This document shows, one piece after another, positions 1-8,019 of a stretch of 38,112 bases of DNA; positions within the stretch are counted from its first letter, which is position 1, and each line of letters opens with the position of its first letter. Source of the stretch: JBGSZX01 sp964640545. GTDB taxonomy: Bacteria > Bdellovibrionota > UBA2428. The DNA is taken from NCBI GenBank assembly GCA_964640545.1, contig CAZXHL010000015.1:1-38112 (forward strand). The letters run 5' to 3'. Under the pieces are notes generated by a model, which saw only the letters and a program-made list of their open reading frames with translations, ran no database searches and had not been told where the DNA came from. The position numbers and the translations under genes are program-made.

Positions 1-247
1 CGGCCAAAGGAAACGCAGAAATGTCGCATGGACCTGTAGAAAACTGCTCCACATCAATCCACTGCTCGGCCTCCGTTTTGTTGGCAAACCTTAAGACGAG
101 GGCTAAAGCCCCCCCACTTGGACACCCATCAGGCGAGTTTTTGAGAATTGTTGTAGAGACTTTAGGGGCTGTCCCCGAAGGACCCTTTAGACGCCAAACC
201 GAACCTACCGCCTCCAAAGAAGATGAGGCATAACTATTTGAAATCAT
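1..247 (-). CDS. secreted hypothetical protein, truncated by the window edge
   Basis: The minus strand stays open from about 300 to the left edge. It reads as a typical exported protein: a basic residue, a hydrophobic run (LFTISLFILSMIS), then a cleavage-like SYAS, followed by about 75 residues with two cysteines. The only conventional start in frame is the ATG at 247-245, but it lies inside the hydrophobic run and would destroy the signal peptide. No ATG, GTG or TTG exists further upstream in frame; an ATT codon at 295-293 is the only start-like codon before the hydrophobic run. Either a rare start is used or there is a sequence error. The C-terminus lies outside the window. I do not recognise a family. 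The plus-strand ORF over the same bases is less protein-like. Confidence 0.5.
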   Translation of the reverse strand, partial: MISNSYASSSLEAVGSVWRLKGPSGTAPKVSTTILKNSPDGCPSGGALALVLRFANKTEAEQWIDVEQFSTGPCDISAFPLA

Positions 248-312
248 AGAAAGTATAAATAAAGATATGGTAAAGAGCTTGAGTGTTGACGCAATGTGTC
301 GATAGGCTAAAT

Positions 313-942
313 ATGAAGATGGAAAAACTACAATTCGATTGGGTCCAGACGTATTTTGGCACCAGCCCATACGCTTTTTTAGATGATTTAAAGAATCAAA
401 AATGGGATCGATCATATCTATTCAGCAGTCTCCACGAGCCCCTTTCACAATTAGCTCTTAGTTTCTATTGTAACAGCCATTCAAATCACGGAGTACAAAT
501 AGACAGTCAGGAAATTAGCTCGATTGTTAATTCTTTCTTAATTTACATGGAAGAACAGGACTCATGGTCAACGATTTGGCACCAATGCGAAAAGAATCCA
601 GAGAACTTCGATCTTTTCCTCAGCTTAAGCCGATATTTTCTACGTTTTAACGAAACCAAACCAAAGCGAGAGAGGCACGAACCCTCTTATTCCAGCAAGC
701 GAAGTCTTTTGGAACTGCCTCTGCCAGTCAACCATATCAAAGATGGAATCATGTATGCCATGAGTTCGGCCACAAACTCACTTCCAGAAAATTGCCGGCT
801 GAGCTATCAGCTCCATCTTGAAGGGCTGCTAAACCACGAAATTGCCTTTCTTTTGCAAGAGAGTGAAAGCAGCATCGAAGATCACATTGAACAAGCAAAA
901 CAAAATCTAAAAACACCAGATGCGTGGAGAGTCGCCTCATGA
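313..942 (+). CDS. degenerate ECF sigma factor-like protein
   Basis: This 209-residue protein looks like a diverged ECF-type sigma factor. Residues about 155-198 resemble sigma region 4: LPENCRLSY, then EGLLNHEIAFLL, then a second helix SSIEDHIEQAKQNL. This matches the usual pattern 'LP...R..F.L....G.S..EIA..L..S...V...+..A+..L'. Residues about 44-112 (with DSQEISSIVNSFL and FDLFLSLSRYFLRF) could be a poorly conserved region 2. The start at 313 is chosen because AGG lies six bases upstream; a GTG at 283 would add ten residues, and an ATG at 319 is also possible. It overlaps the next gene by ATGA, so the two are translationally coupled. ECF factors are often paired with a small anti-sigma protein, which fits. 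A function in transcription is inference; the family match is by eye. Confidence 0.6.
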   Translation: MKMEKLQFDWVQTYFGTSPYAFLDDLKNQKWDRSYLFSSLHEPLSQLALSFYCNSHSNHGVQIDSQEISSIVNSFLIYMEEQDSWSTIWHQCEKNPENFDLFLSLSRYFLRFNETKPKRERHEPSYSSKRSLLELPLPVNHIKDGIMYAMSSATNSLPENCRLSYQLHLEGLLNHEIAFLLQESESSIEDHIEQAKQNLKTPDAWRVAS

Positions 943-1145
943 CAACAGAAAAAGAAAATGATTTTTACGACCCTAGCTGGGACAACAAACTTCAAAATTG
1001 GATTCAGGGAAGCCTGCCACCAGCAGAACTTTCTGCATTGAAAGAAAAGCTAAGCTTTGATGCTCAGTTTCGGGAATCATTTGGAGATTGGGTTCGAAAC
1101 CTTAGAGAGCTTGGGTGGAATGTCCGCAAGAAAGAGGTCTTATGA
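939..1145 (+). CDS. small anti-sigma-like acidic protein
   Basis: A 68-residue protein whose ATG overlaps the stop of the sigma-like gene (ATGA) and whose own stop overlaps the next start in the same way. The core 'NKLQNWIQGSLPPAELSALK' followed by 'FDAQFRESF' resembles the N-terminal helix pair of anti-sigma factors and zinc-finger-like anti-sigma proteins (pattern: 'l..yl.G.L...e...le..L..dp.....'). It has no cysteines, so it cannot bind zinc in the ZAS manner, and no membrane helix. Size and position suggest a soluble partner or regulator of the upstream sigma-like protein. That role is inferred from order and a weak motif. Confidence 0.6.
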   Translation: MTTEKENDFYDPSWDNKLQNWIQGSLPPAELSALKEKLSFDAQFRESFGDWVRNLRELGWNVRKKEVL

Positions 1146-1732
1146 AAACACAAATTACTGCTTCGGCTTTTTGGACGTTGTTTCAATCCGATCTTCAACA
1201 CAACAAAACTATGCCCGTAGAAGAAGCCCTCAGGCATTCTGCTATTCTAGGATTTACGGCTATTGACGCCGCCATCAACACCTACTGGCAAGAAGTGATT
1301 GTTGCCGACTGGAGTGAATACATGAGCCTCGTCAACGTTGTATTGGAGGACGACGACGAGATGGACAAGCTTCACTCCGCCACGAAACACTTTATTAAAA
1401 AATCTCAGCTGGTGGCCACCTTGCGTTTCATTTCTCACACAGGTGATATCGAGAAATTTTCTCCAAACTTTATGGATCTTGCAACAATAAGTGTGTTGAG
1501 CAACGCATCTGAGAACAACCTAGAACTTGCATCGCTATTGGTATCACTTCAACATCATAGAAATCAAGCCCTTCATACGGGACGAGAATGGTCGGAACTT
1601 ACCGCGCATAAGTGCATTAAAAACATAAAAGCTTGCTCAGATCACCTGAACAAGCTTCATTTTTGTTTTGCCGATATTTTTGGAGAATCCGCCCTTTATC
1701 AGGCCGGAATTCCCACCAAGAAAGCGGCTTAG
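1142..1732 (+). CDS. HEPN-like protein with RX4H motif
   Basis: A 196-residue, mostly helical protein. Residues 140-145 read R-N-Q-A-L-H, an exact RX4H motif with a polar Asn after the Arg, as in HEPN ribonuclease domains. It sits in a late helix after HH and is followed by a helix rich in K/C/H. The first helix (ILGFTAIDAAINTYWQEV, near residue 35) resembles the opening helix of HEPN proteins found in abortive-infection and toxin-antitoxin systems. The start is the ATG at 1142, which overlaps the upstream stop (ATGA); the longer in-frame ATG at 1115 lies inside the upstream gene. It converges on ftsZ and overlaps its stop by four bases. RNase activity is inference from the motif; a binding-only HEPN is possible. 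Confidence 0.6.
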   Translation: MKTQITASAFWTLFQSDLQHNKTMPVEEALRHSAILGFTAIDAAINTYWQEVIVADWSEYMSLVNVVLEDDDEMDKLHSATKHFIKKSQLVATLRFISHTGDIEKFSPNFMDLATISVLSNASENNLELASLLVSLQHHRNQALHTGREWSELTAHKCIKNIKACSDHLNKLHFCFADIFGESALYQAGIPTKKAA

Positions 1733-3147
1733 TCTTCGCTCATTCCCTTGCGCAAAAACGCAGGGATGTCGAGATCATCAGAACTGGAAGGCTTAAGTCC
1801 CAACTCTTGTGCAATCTTCTTTGCTTGCAACAAGCTTAGACTTAGTTGTTCGCCCTCAGAGATGGGAGCTTCAACCGTTTCTTCGACTTCTTCAGAAACA
1901 GCATTACGCTGCATTTCTACCTCAGGAGTTTCAATACGATCATACCGAGGGGCAAAAGCCTCTCTAACAGGCTCTTGAACTTGCTCAACTTCCTCACGTC
2001 TCACGTCCATAGCTTTTTGTGCAAATGGGGCATGTTCCGCCGTCAGCAGCCCTTCTGAAACTTGAGTCTGTCTAAGGTCTTCCGCTGGCTTTTCAAACAA
2101 ACCACGAATCTCTTTCTTCTTCTCAGTTGGGAATCCAGTCGCAATGACCGTGACTTTTACGGAATCCGCCAAGCCGTCATTCAACACACTACCGAAAATA
2201 ACTTCCGCATCCGGATCAGCTTCTTCAGTAACAAGTGAAACTGCTTCGTGAATCTCATGGAGAGTCAAGCTATCAGGACCAGTGATGTTGATGATAATTC
2301 CAGTAGCTCCATTGATAGAAACGTCTTCAAGAAGCGGACTCGAGATCGCCATATGAGCTGCAGTTACGGCGCGATTTTCACCATCTGCGATACCAGTTCC
2401 CATCAATGCAAGACCTTTGTCCGTCATAACAGTACGAACGTCCGCAAAGTCGAGGTTGATATGACCAGAAATGTTGATGAGGTCAGAAATGCTTTGAACT
2501 GCATTCAGAAGAACTTCGTCCGCCTTGGTGAAGGCTTCAAGCATTGTTGTCTTCTTATCTACAATTGAGAGAAGTCGCTGGTTTGGAATCTGGATCAACG
2601 TATCAACATTGTCTCGAAGATTCGCGATACCGGCTTTTGCGTGACGAGTGCGCTTAGGCGCTTCGAAAATAAATGGCTTCGTTACGACAGCAACAGTCAA
2701 AGCGCCGAGCTCTCTTGCAATTTCTGCAATCACAGGAGCCGCACCAGTACCAGTTCCTCCGCCCATTCCGGCAGTCACAAAAACCATGTCAGCCCCCCTA
2801 AGAGCCTCTTCGATTTCTTCACGACTTTCCTCAGCTGAATTCTTTCCAACCGTAGGGTTTGCTCCTGCGCCTAACCCCTTGGTTAAAGTTTCACCGAGTT
2901 GAATTTTTACGGTAGCTAAGCTTTTAGAAAGTGCCTGACGATCTGTGTTTGCAGCAATAAACTCGACACCTGTTAGGCCAGACCTAACCATCGCATTCAA
3001 GGCATTACAACCACCGCCACCTACCCCGACGACTTTGATCTTTGCACCCAGAAGATCTTCCGCTTCAATAAAAGCTTGCTCCTGCGTTTGCTCGATTTCG
3101 AGTTCTTCCTTCACTTCATTCTCTTCAATAATTGGTTCAAAAGACAT
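1729..3147 (-). CDS. ftsZ: cell division GTPase FtsZ
   Basis: FtsZ is the tubulin-like GTPase that forms the cytokinetic ring. The nucleotide-binding start GVGGGGCNALN (about residue 41) and the tubulin signature GGGTGTGAAP are both intact, and the T7-region acidic residues are present (LDFADVRTVM). At 472 residues it is longer than the usual 380-400. The extra length is an acidic N-terminal extension of about 35 residues and a long charged linker (about 365-455). The C-terminal peptide DIPAFLRKG is the conserved FtsA/ZipA-type tail. The start is ATG at 3147 with GGGAGG seven bases upstream. It follows ftsA by 37 bases in the same operon. Its stop overlaps the stop of the convergent HEPN-like gene. 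Confidence 0.97.
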   Translation of the reverse strand: MSFEPIIEENEVKEELEIEQTQEQAFIEAEDLLGAKIKVVGVGGGGCNALNAMVRSGLTGVEFIAANTDRQALSKSLATVKIQLGETLTKGLGAGANPTVGKNSAEESREEIEEALRGADMVFVTAGMGGGTGTGAAPVIAEIARELGALTVAVVTKPFIFEAPKRTRHAKAGIANLRDNVDTLIQIPNQRLLSIVDKKTTMLEAFTKADEVLLNAVQSISDLINISGHINLDFADVRTVMTDKGLALMGTGIADGENRAVTAAHMAISSPLLEDVSINGATGIIINITGPDSLTLHEIHEAVSLVTEEADPDAEVIFGSVLNDGLADSVKVTVIATGFPTEKKKEIRGLFEKPAEDLRQTQVSEGLLTAEHAPFAQKAMDVRREEVEQVQEPVREAFAPRYDRIETPEVEMQRNAVSEEVEETVEAPISEGEQLSLSLLQAKKIAQELGLKPSSSDDLDIPAFLRKGMSED

Positions 3148-3184
3148 TTGTTTCCTCCCAGTATTTGACCTTACGAACTAGACG

Positions 3185-4435
3185 CTAAAATATATCTGCG
3201 AATAAGTTTTTAATCTGACTTCTTACCTTGCCAAAGCCTGCTCCATTTGCGGACGCTCTTCTTTGGACTCCTAATTTTGAATCAATCCCCCACTGACACA
3301 ACCCAACGGCTGTGGAAAAGGCGGGACTTCTTACCATATCGGCAAAGCCCTCGATCTTATCTGGATAAGCGCGCTTAACCGGTAGATCGAAGACAAACTC
3401 TGCAAGCTCTGTGATTCCGTCTAGCTGAGTGGACCCTCCAGTGAAGACAACGCCTCCCCCCAGGATCTCCGCACAGCCACTAGCAATAATTTCTCGGTTA
3501 ACTAGCTGAAGAATTTCTTCAAGCCGAGGCTCAATGATTTCTCCAAGCATTTTACGGTTGACGATTCTTGCAGGTCTTCCGCCAACACTTGGAACTTCAA
3601 TCGTTTCGTTGGCTGCAATCATTTGTTTCAATGCGCAGCCAGAAGCAATTTTTAATTTTTCAGCTTCGGTTTGAGGCGTTCTCAATCCGATAGCAAGATC
3701 TTGTGAGATGTGTGCTCCGCCGATTGGAATCACAGCTGTATGAACAATGCTGCCTCCATGGAAGATCGCGATGTCGGTTGTGCCGCCACCGATATCAACC
3801 AAAGCAACTCCAAGCTCTTTTTCGTCTTTCGATAGAATCGCTCTTGCGGATGCCAGTGGTTGAAGGACTAGAGACTCCACGTGAAGACCGGTTTTCTCAC
3901 AGCAGCGAATAATGTTCTGTGTAGCAGATTGGGCCGCAGTGACAATGTGAACTCTTGACTCCAAACGCACACCCATCATCCCCAAAGGATCTCGAATACC
4001 ATCTTGATCATCAACTTTATATTCTTGAGGGAGAACATGGAGTGGAATTCTATCTGGCGGAATCGCAACAGCTCTCGCCGCATCGATGACTCTCTCGATA
4101 TCTCCTGTTTCGATTTCTTTTCCTTTGATTCCAACAACACCTGTTGAATTCAAGCCCTTGATATGGGAACCGCCCACACCAACAAGGGCTCTTGAGATCT
4201 CAACACCTGCCATCAGTTCTGCTTCTTGGATTGCGCGGCGAATGCCATCGACGGTTTCTTCGATGTTGACGACAACACCTTTTTTAATTCCGGATGATTG
4301 CGCATTGCCTACCGCTAGTATTTTAAATTTACGATCGGAACTATCTGAATCTGAACCGTCAGTCATCTGACCGACAACTGCACAGATCTTAGTCGTACCC
4401 AAATCAAGCCCTACGACAAACTCATCTGCTTTCAT
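3185..4435 (-). CDS. ftsA: cell division protein FtsA
   Basis: FtsA is the actin-like ATPase that tethers FtsZ to the membrane. Visible motifs: phosphate-1 VGLDLGTTKICAVVG at residue 8, VALVDIGGGTTDIAIF (phosphate 2), and GGGVVFTGGSTQLDG (adenosine). The C-terminus VRSQIKNLFADIF is a short amphipathic helix of the membrane-targeting type. A longer reading frame starts at 4495, but the ATG at 4435 has a strong AGGGGA seven bases upstream and begins directly at the ATPase fold, giving 416 residues, close to the E. coli length. A gap of 140 bases separates it from ftsQ, so an internal promoter is possible. Confidence 0.96.
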   Translation of the reverse strand: MKADEFVVGLDLGTTKICAVVGQMTDGSDSDSSDRKFKILAVGNAQSSGIKKGVVVNIEETVDGIRRAIQEAELMAGVEISRALVGVGGSHIKGLNSTGVVGIKGKEIETGDIERVIDAARAVAIPPDRIPLHVLPQEYKVDDQDGIRDPLGMMGVRLESRVHIVTAAQSATQNIIRCCEKTGLHVESLVLQPLASARAILSKDEKELGVALVDIGGGTTDIAIFHGGSIVHTAVIPIGGAHISQDLAIGLRTPQTEAEKLKIASGCALKQMIAANETIEVPSVGGRPARIVNRKMLGEIIEPRLEEILQLVNREIIASGCAEILGGGVVFTGGSTQLDGITELAEFVFDLPVKRAYPDKIEGFADMVRSPAFSTAVGLCQWGIDSKLGVQRRASANGAGFGKVRSQIKNLFADIF

Positions 4436-4575
4436 ACATCCCCTCCCCTGGGACCTTGGACCCCCTTCAACTTGCTCAAGGTTAAATTTGAACAAAGTTA
4501 GCCCAAGACATATATGACGCCGACCATCAAACCTATCATCAGCAAACCTGATGATTTCACAAAAGCTGCAAATCT

Positions 4576-5364
4576 TTATCGAACTTGCGGCTTTTCATTT
4601 CGCGTGCGGCGCACCAACTCTTTTAAATTTATACCACTTTCAGATTTCTGCAACTCGCGAGAGCGATAAATGAAAACTCGGTTTGGACGAATTATACTCA
4701 TTTTTGTGGCCAGAATATTTCTCGCCCTCAAAGCGTGATACGAAGATAAAACCCGGTTCCACTTTTCTGAGAACTGAGACAGCGATATCTCAATTTCGAG
4801 ATCAAGTTCGCTAAACTTCAAACTCAAGCCTTCTCTAGACGACAAAAGTGTCAAAGTGGTCAAATCCCAAATGCCCATCTCCAAAGTGGATTGGAATTCT
4901 GAAGTTTGCTCCTTGCGGAGCCACTCAAGCACCTCTCGCCTTAGATCAATTGACGCACCCTCAAAGCCGACCAGCAATGGCCTAGAAATGGGTCGATCCA
5001 GTACCCCAATCGACGAATTATCATGAGACACAAAATGTAATTTTCCCTCCCGGAACTCTAAAGCCACAGGCTCTTTTTCAACAACATCGACAACTAATTT
5101 GTCCGGCCAAATTCGCATAATGCGAACAGACTCTACTTCTGGAATTCGCACGATTGAAGACTCAAGACCCGCTAGGCTCAAAGAAAACAGAGGCCTCCCA
5201 TAGAGTGGCAGTAGTTTGGTTTCAATCTGTTCGCGCAATTCTGGACTGCCATTTATGGTTTCCACAGTCGACAAGCGGAATAGATTTTCTCTTGAATACA
5301 AGAATCCCATCAATGAAAGCATGATGGCAAACGCTAAAAATGAGGCTAGCTTTATCGCCTTCAA
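4576..5364 (-). CDS. ftsQ: cell division protein FtsQ (POTRA, bitopic)
   Basis: FtsQ is a bitopic inner-membrane protein that connects the early and late divisome through FtsB/FtsL. One N-terminal membrane helix (residues 5-23) is followed by a POTRA domain with the usual pattern: 'STVETINGSPELREQIETKL', a YGRPLFSL turn, then IPEVESVRIMRIWPDKLVV, and a beta domain. The start is TTG at 5364, overlapping the ddl stop (TTGA), so translation is coupled to ddl. At 262 residues the length is normal. Placement between ddl and ftsA matches the standard dcw order. Confidence 0.9.
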   Translation of the reverse strand: MKAIKLASFLAFAIMLSLMGFLYSRENLFRLSTVETINGSPELREQIETKLLPLYGRPLFSLSLAGLESSIVRIPEVESVRIMRIWPDKLVVDVVEKEPVALEFREGKLHFVSHDNSSIGVLDRPISRPLLVGFEGASIDLRREVLEWLRKEQTSEFQSTLEMGIWDLTTLTLLSSREGLSLKFSELDLEIEISLSQFSEKWNRVLSSYHALRARNILATKMSIIRPNRVFIYRSRELQKSESGINLKELVRRTRNEKPQVR

Positions 5365-6350
5365 ACTGAGCCACCTGCCGCCGTCTGTCTAGCATATGAA
5401 ACACAAACCAAGCGCTCAACAAAGGTTGCATAATCCATCCCAGCGACCGCCGCAGACTTCGGCAAAAGTGACGTCGGAGTCATCCCTGGCAGCGTGTTCA
5501 TTTCTAAAACGTAGGCTTTATTTTTTGAAACCATAAGATCAACCCGCCCGTAATCCGAGCATTTCAACGCGTGGAATGCTTGAATCGACATATCCGCAAT
5601 CTCCTGTAGTTGGTATTCATTAAGTTCGGCAGGGCAAATGTATTCTGTCTCACCCGCCGTGTATTTGCTGCCGTAATCATAAAACTTACTTTTGGGCCTG
5701 ATCTCCACAGATGGCATAGCGCGACCTTCAAAAATAGGCACCGTAACTTCAGCACCCTCTATCCATTCTTCAACCAAAACATCTTTGCAATACTTCACAG
5801 AGACCTGGAACTTTCTGTAAAACTCTGCTTCGCGATTGAACGGCTCAATCAAAGAAGGATCATAACGTTCAATACCAATAGTCGATCCTTCTTGAGCTGG
5901 CTTGATAAACCATTTCTTCTCATAAAAATCCAACGGGAGAGTGCCCCGCCTTGTTTCGGCTAAGAAATGCTCCTCTCCTGCAAAGTCAAAAGACTTTGGA
6001 ACACTAACACCTGCAACATTTAAAACGTATTTTGAAAAACCCTTATGAAAACAAATTGCTGAGGACATAACGCCACTGCCGACGTAGGCAACTCCCTGCG
6101 CCTCTAAAAATCCCTGAAGAGCCCCGTCTTCACCAAAGTGCCCATGCAAAGCAATGAAGACAATGTCTGGTTTTGAATTCTCCCATGGAAGAGACATAAG
6201 TTGTCCTGGGCGAACATCAAAGCCTTTAGCCTCGAAACCCTTTTCCTTAAGTGCCGCTAAGACCCCGGCCCCCGTCTTCAGACTTACCTCTCGTTCCTGA
6301 GAAGAGCCGCCGTAAAGAACCCAAACACTCGATGGTTTTTTTGTGATCAT
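5361..6350 (-). CDS. ddl: D-alanine--D-alanine ligase
   Basis: Ddl makes the D-Ala-D-Ala dipeptide of the peptidoglycan stem with ATP. The ATP-grasp pattern is clear: VLYGGSSQEREVSL at residue 12, HGHFGEDGALQGFLE (residue 90 region), KPAQEGSTIGI, and the catalytic tail EMNTLPGMTPTSLLP. At 329 residues it is slightly longer than DdlB (306), with an insertion around 150-160. It is the first gene of this minus-strand run. murC and murB, which normally precede ddl in dcw clusters, are absent, and the next gene upstream is divergent. The start codon ATG at 6350 has only a weak ribosome-binding site. Confidence 0.95.
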   Translation of the reverse strand: MITKKPSSVWVLYGGSSQEREVSLKTGAGVLAALKEKGFEAKGFDVRPGQLMSLPWENSKPDIVFIALHGHFGEDGALQGFLEAQGVAYVGSGVMSSAICFHKGFSKYVLNVAGVSVPKSFDFAGEEHFLAETRRGTLPLDFYEKKWFIKPAQEGSTIGIERYDPSLIEPFNREAEFYRKFQVSVKYCKDVLVEEWIEGAEVTVPIFEGRAMPSVEIRPKSKFYDYGSKYTAGETEYICPAELNEYQLQEIADMSIQAFHALKCSDYGRVDLMVSKNKAYVLEMNTLPGMTPTSLLPKSAAVAGMDYATFVERLVCVSYARQTAAGGSV

Positions 6351-6394
6351 CAGAGCTTTTATTTTATTTACATTCTTTACAATTCGCCATGACC

Positions 6395-6434
6395 TTGACA
6401 GTTATTTTCCTTTGACGCGAAGAATATTTTGACA
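6395..6434 (+). repeat. three TTGAC(A/G) boxes at exact 17-base spacing
   Basis: TTGACA at 6395, TTGACG at 6412 and TTGACA at 6429 are spaced exactly 17 bases start to start in the divergent region between ddl and the TolC-like gene. This spacing is not a -35/-10 arrangement. It could be an operator for a regulator that binds direct repeats, or a set of alternative -35 elements. No good -10 was found at 16-18 bases from any of them. Confidence 0.4.
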
Positions 6435-6516
6435 CCCGTTTTCGTCTCGAACCTTACTTTCTATGCCTCGTCTCCAGACGTAGAATATAGCAGTCAAACA
6501 GGAGCAGGAGACTCAG

Positions 6517-8016
6517 ATGATCATTGCAAGTAGAACCCCTTATCAATTGTTGCTTTTTAGCTTTCTTATTTTTTTAGGGTTCTGGTCGACGCCTATTCAA
6601 TCGAAGGAAAAGTTTACCGAAAAATGGTTAATCGAAAACATTAAGGCCAACGGCCTTAGCCCTCTAGAAACTCAATACATGCGAGCACAAGGAGATGAGA
6701 TTCAATTGCGCTCTGAAAGTGCGTACTCCCTGATGGCTGGCGGATCTGGCAGCATATATCGCTCCAACGCCGACTCAAGCAATAGCTTTCAACCTGCGAT
6801 TCGCAATTCTCATGGCTGGGACGTCTATGCTTCGAAAGGCTGGAGTGCTGGATTAAATACTAAACTGGGAATCAAAAATGACTACTCCAAGCTTTCTGGA
6901 AGCACCGGCGACATCATATCCCACTCCCCCACTTACTATCTTCAGTTACAACTAAGTTTGTTTCAAAACTTTCTTGGCCGAATGGATCAAGCCATGCTTC
7001 AACAGGGGCGCATCGCAAAAGAAACCCTAGAGCTACAGTCTACAATGGCCGAGCACAATGCCATCACCTCAGCAAGAACACTGTATTGGTCGATCATGGG
7101 AAATAGCATCTCCACAAATTTATCAAGATCGCTAATCTCAACTAGTAAAAAACAACTTGATGAGATTCGAAAACGATACAAAAGTGGCGCCGCAGAGCAA
7201 GCGGACGTTTACCTGAGTGAAGCGCAGGTTTCTCAGAGAGAATCATCCCTCATAGGGCTCCAGATCAAAGAACAAGGTTACTTGAGGCAACTCAGACTTA
7301 TGGCCCCTGGCATCGGGAACATCAGCTCTGCTGATTTTCCCACCATTGACATCGAAGATGTCGTTGGAAGTGTTTCGGAGTGTATTGTTCAAATTTCCAG
7401 TCACCCTAAAGCTCCTTACCAATACTCAAGCTACGAGAAAATGTTTTCCTTGTTTAAGCAGACCATGGAAGCAGAGCAAACCGTTGCATCTTATGGCTTA
7501 GGGCCCGAAGTATCGCTTTCAGGAGAGATTCAATCCAAAGGGGTCGACACGAATTTTTCCGAGGCCTTTTCTGAAACAAACAAGCTTAGCAAGGGAGGCT
7601 GGGGTGCGACACTAGGCCTCACAGTTCCACTGGGTTCCAACGCTTCGGCTCTCACCAGCACGAAACGAAAACTTTCAGAACTGAACGAGTTAAAGTCTAG
7701 AAGAGAGCTTGAGCTTCTACTGGATGGCACACACAATACCGCGCTGACTAGTATTCAATACTTGCTGGAAAGCATGCGGACTCTCGACGCAAGCACTAGA
7801 GCCTTGGCCAAAAGGGTGAGTGCCGTCCAAAAGAAATACCGCCAAGGTCGAATCGATTTTCTAAGTTTGGTTCAGGAACAAGACCAGCTCTTCAACGCCG
7901 AAATCGGATTGACGGAAAGTCGACTTTTGTTTCTGCGAGAACTTTTCAATTATCTGTCTGTATACAACAAAACACCTTGTGACTTTAACCTCGCCTACGC
8001 AACGGCAGAAATGTAG
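6517..8016 (+). CDS. TolC-family outer-membrane efflux channel
   Basis: A 499-residue outer-membrane factor of the TolC family, probably the exit duct for the RND pump encoded next. It has a signal peptide (LLLFSFLIFLGFW, cleavage near residue 30, before KEKF), then long amphipathic helices rich in A/Q/E/L. The two repeats typical of TolC can be followed: KKQLDEIRKRYKSGAAEQAD in the first half and AVQKKYRQGRIDFLSLVQEQ in the second; the latter is the hallmark 'Y..G......L...Q..l'. Beta-strand pairs lie at about 70-140 and 320-370. The start ATG at 6517 has GGAG eight bases upstream. The RND gene follows after three bases. Confidence 0.85.
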   Translation: MIIASRTPYQLLLFSFLIFLGFWSTPIQSKEKFTEKWLIENIKANGLSPLETQYMRAQGDEIQLRSESAYSLMAGGSGSIYRSNADSSNSFQPAIRNSHGWDVYASKGWSAGLNTKLGIKNDYSKLSGSTGDIISHSPTYYLQLQLSLFQNFLGRMDQAMLQQGRIAKETLELQSTMAEHNAITSARTLYWSIMGNSISTNLSRSLISTSKKQLDEIRKRYKSGAAEQADVYLSEAQVSQRESSLIGLQIKEQGYLRQLRLMAPGIGNISSADFPTIDIEDVVGSVSECIVQISSHPKAPYQYSSYEKMFSLFKQTMEAEQTVASYGLGPEVSLSGEIQSKGVDTNFSEAFSETNKLSKGGWGATLGLTVPLGSNASALTSTKRKLSELNELKSRRELELLLDGTHNTALTSIQYLLESMRTLDASTRALAKRVSAVQKKYRQGRIDFLSLVQEQDQLFNAEIGLTESRLLFLRELFNYLSVYNKTPCDFNLAYATAEM

Positions 8017-8019
8017 AGT

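Noticed and set aside
21..233. Plus-strand ORF of 70 residues at the left edge
   Set aside because: It lies opposite a frame with a clear signal peptide and has no ribosome site or protein-like pattern.
286..313. TTGACG-N16-TAAATA as a promoter for the sigma-like gene
   Set aside because: The -10 half matches consensus in only three of six bases, and the start would fall inside or next to the chosen ATG. Not strong enough to list.
4691..4696. TATAAT on the minus strand inside ftsQ as a promoter for ftsA
   Set aside because: No -35 at a suitable spacing, and it is about 250 bases from the ftsA start.
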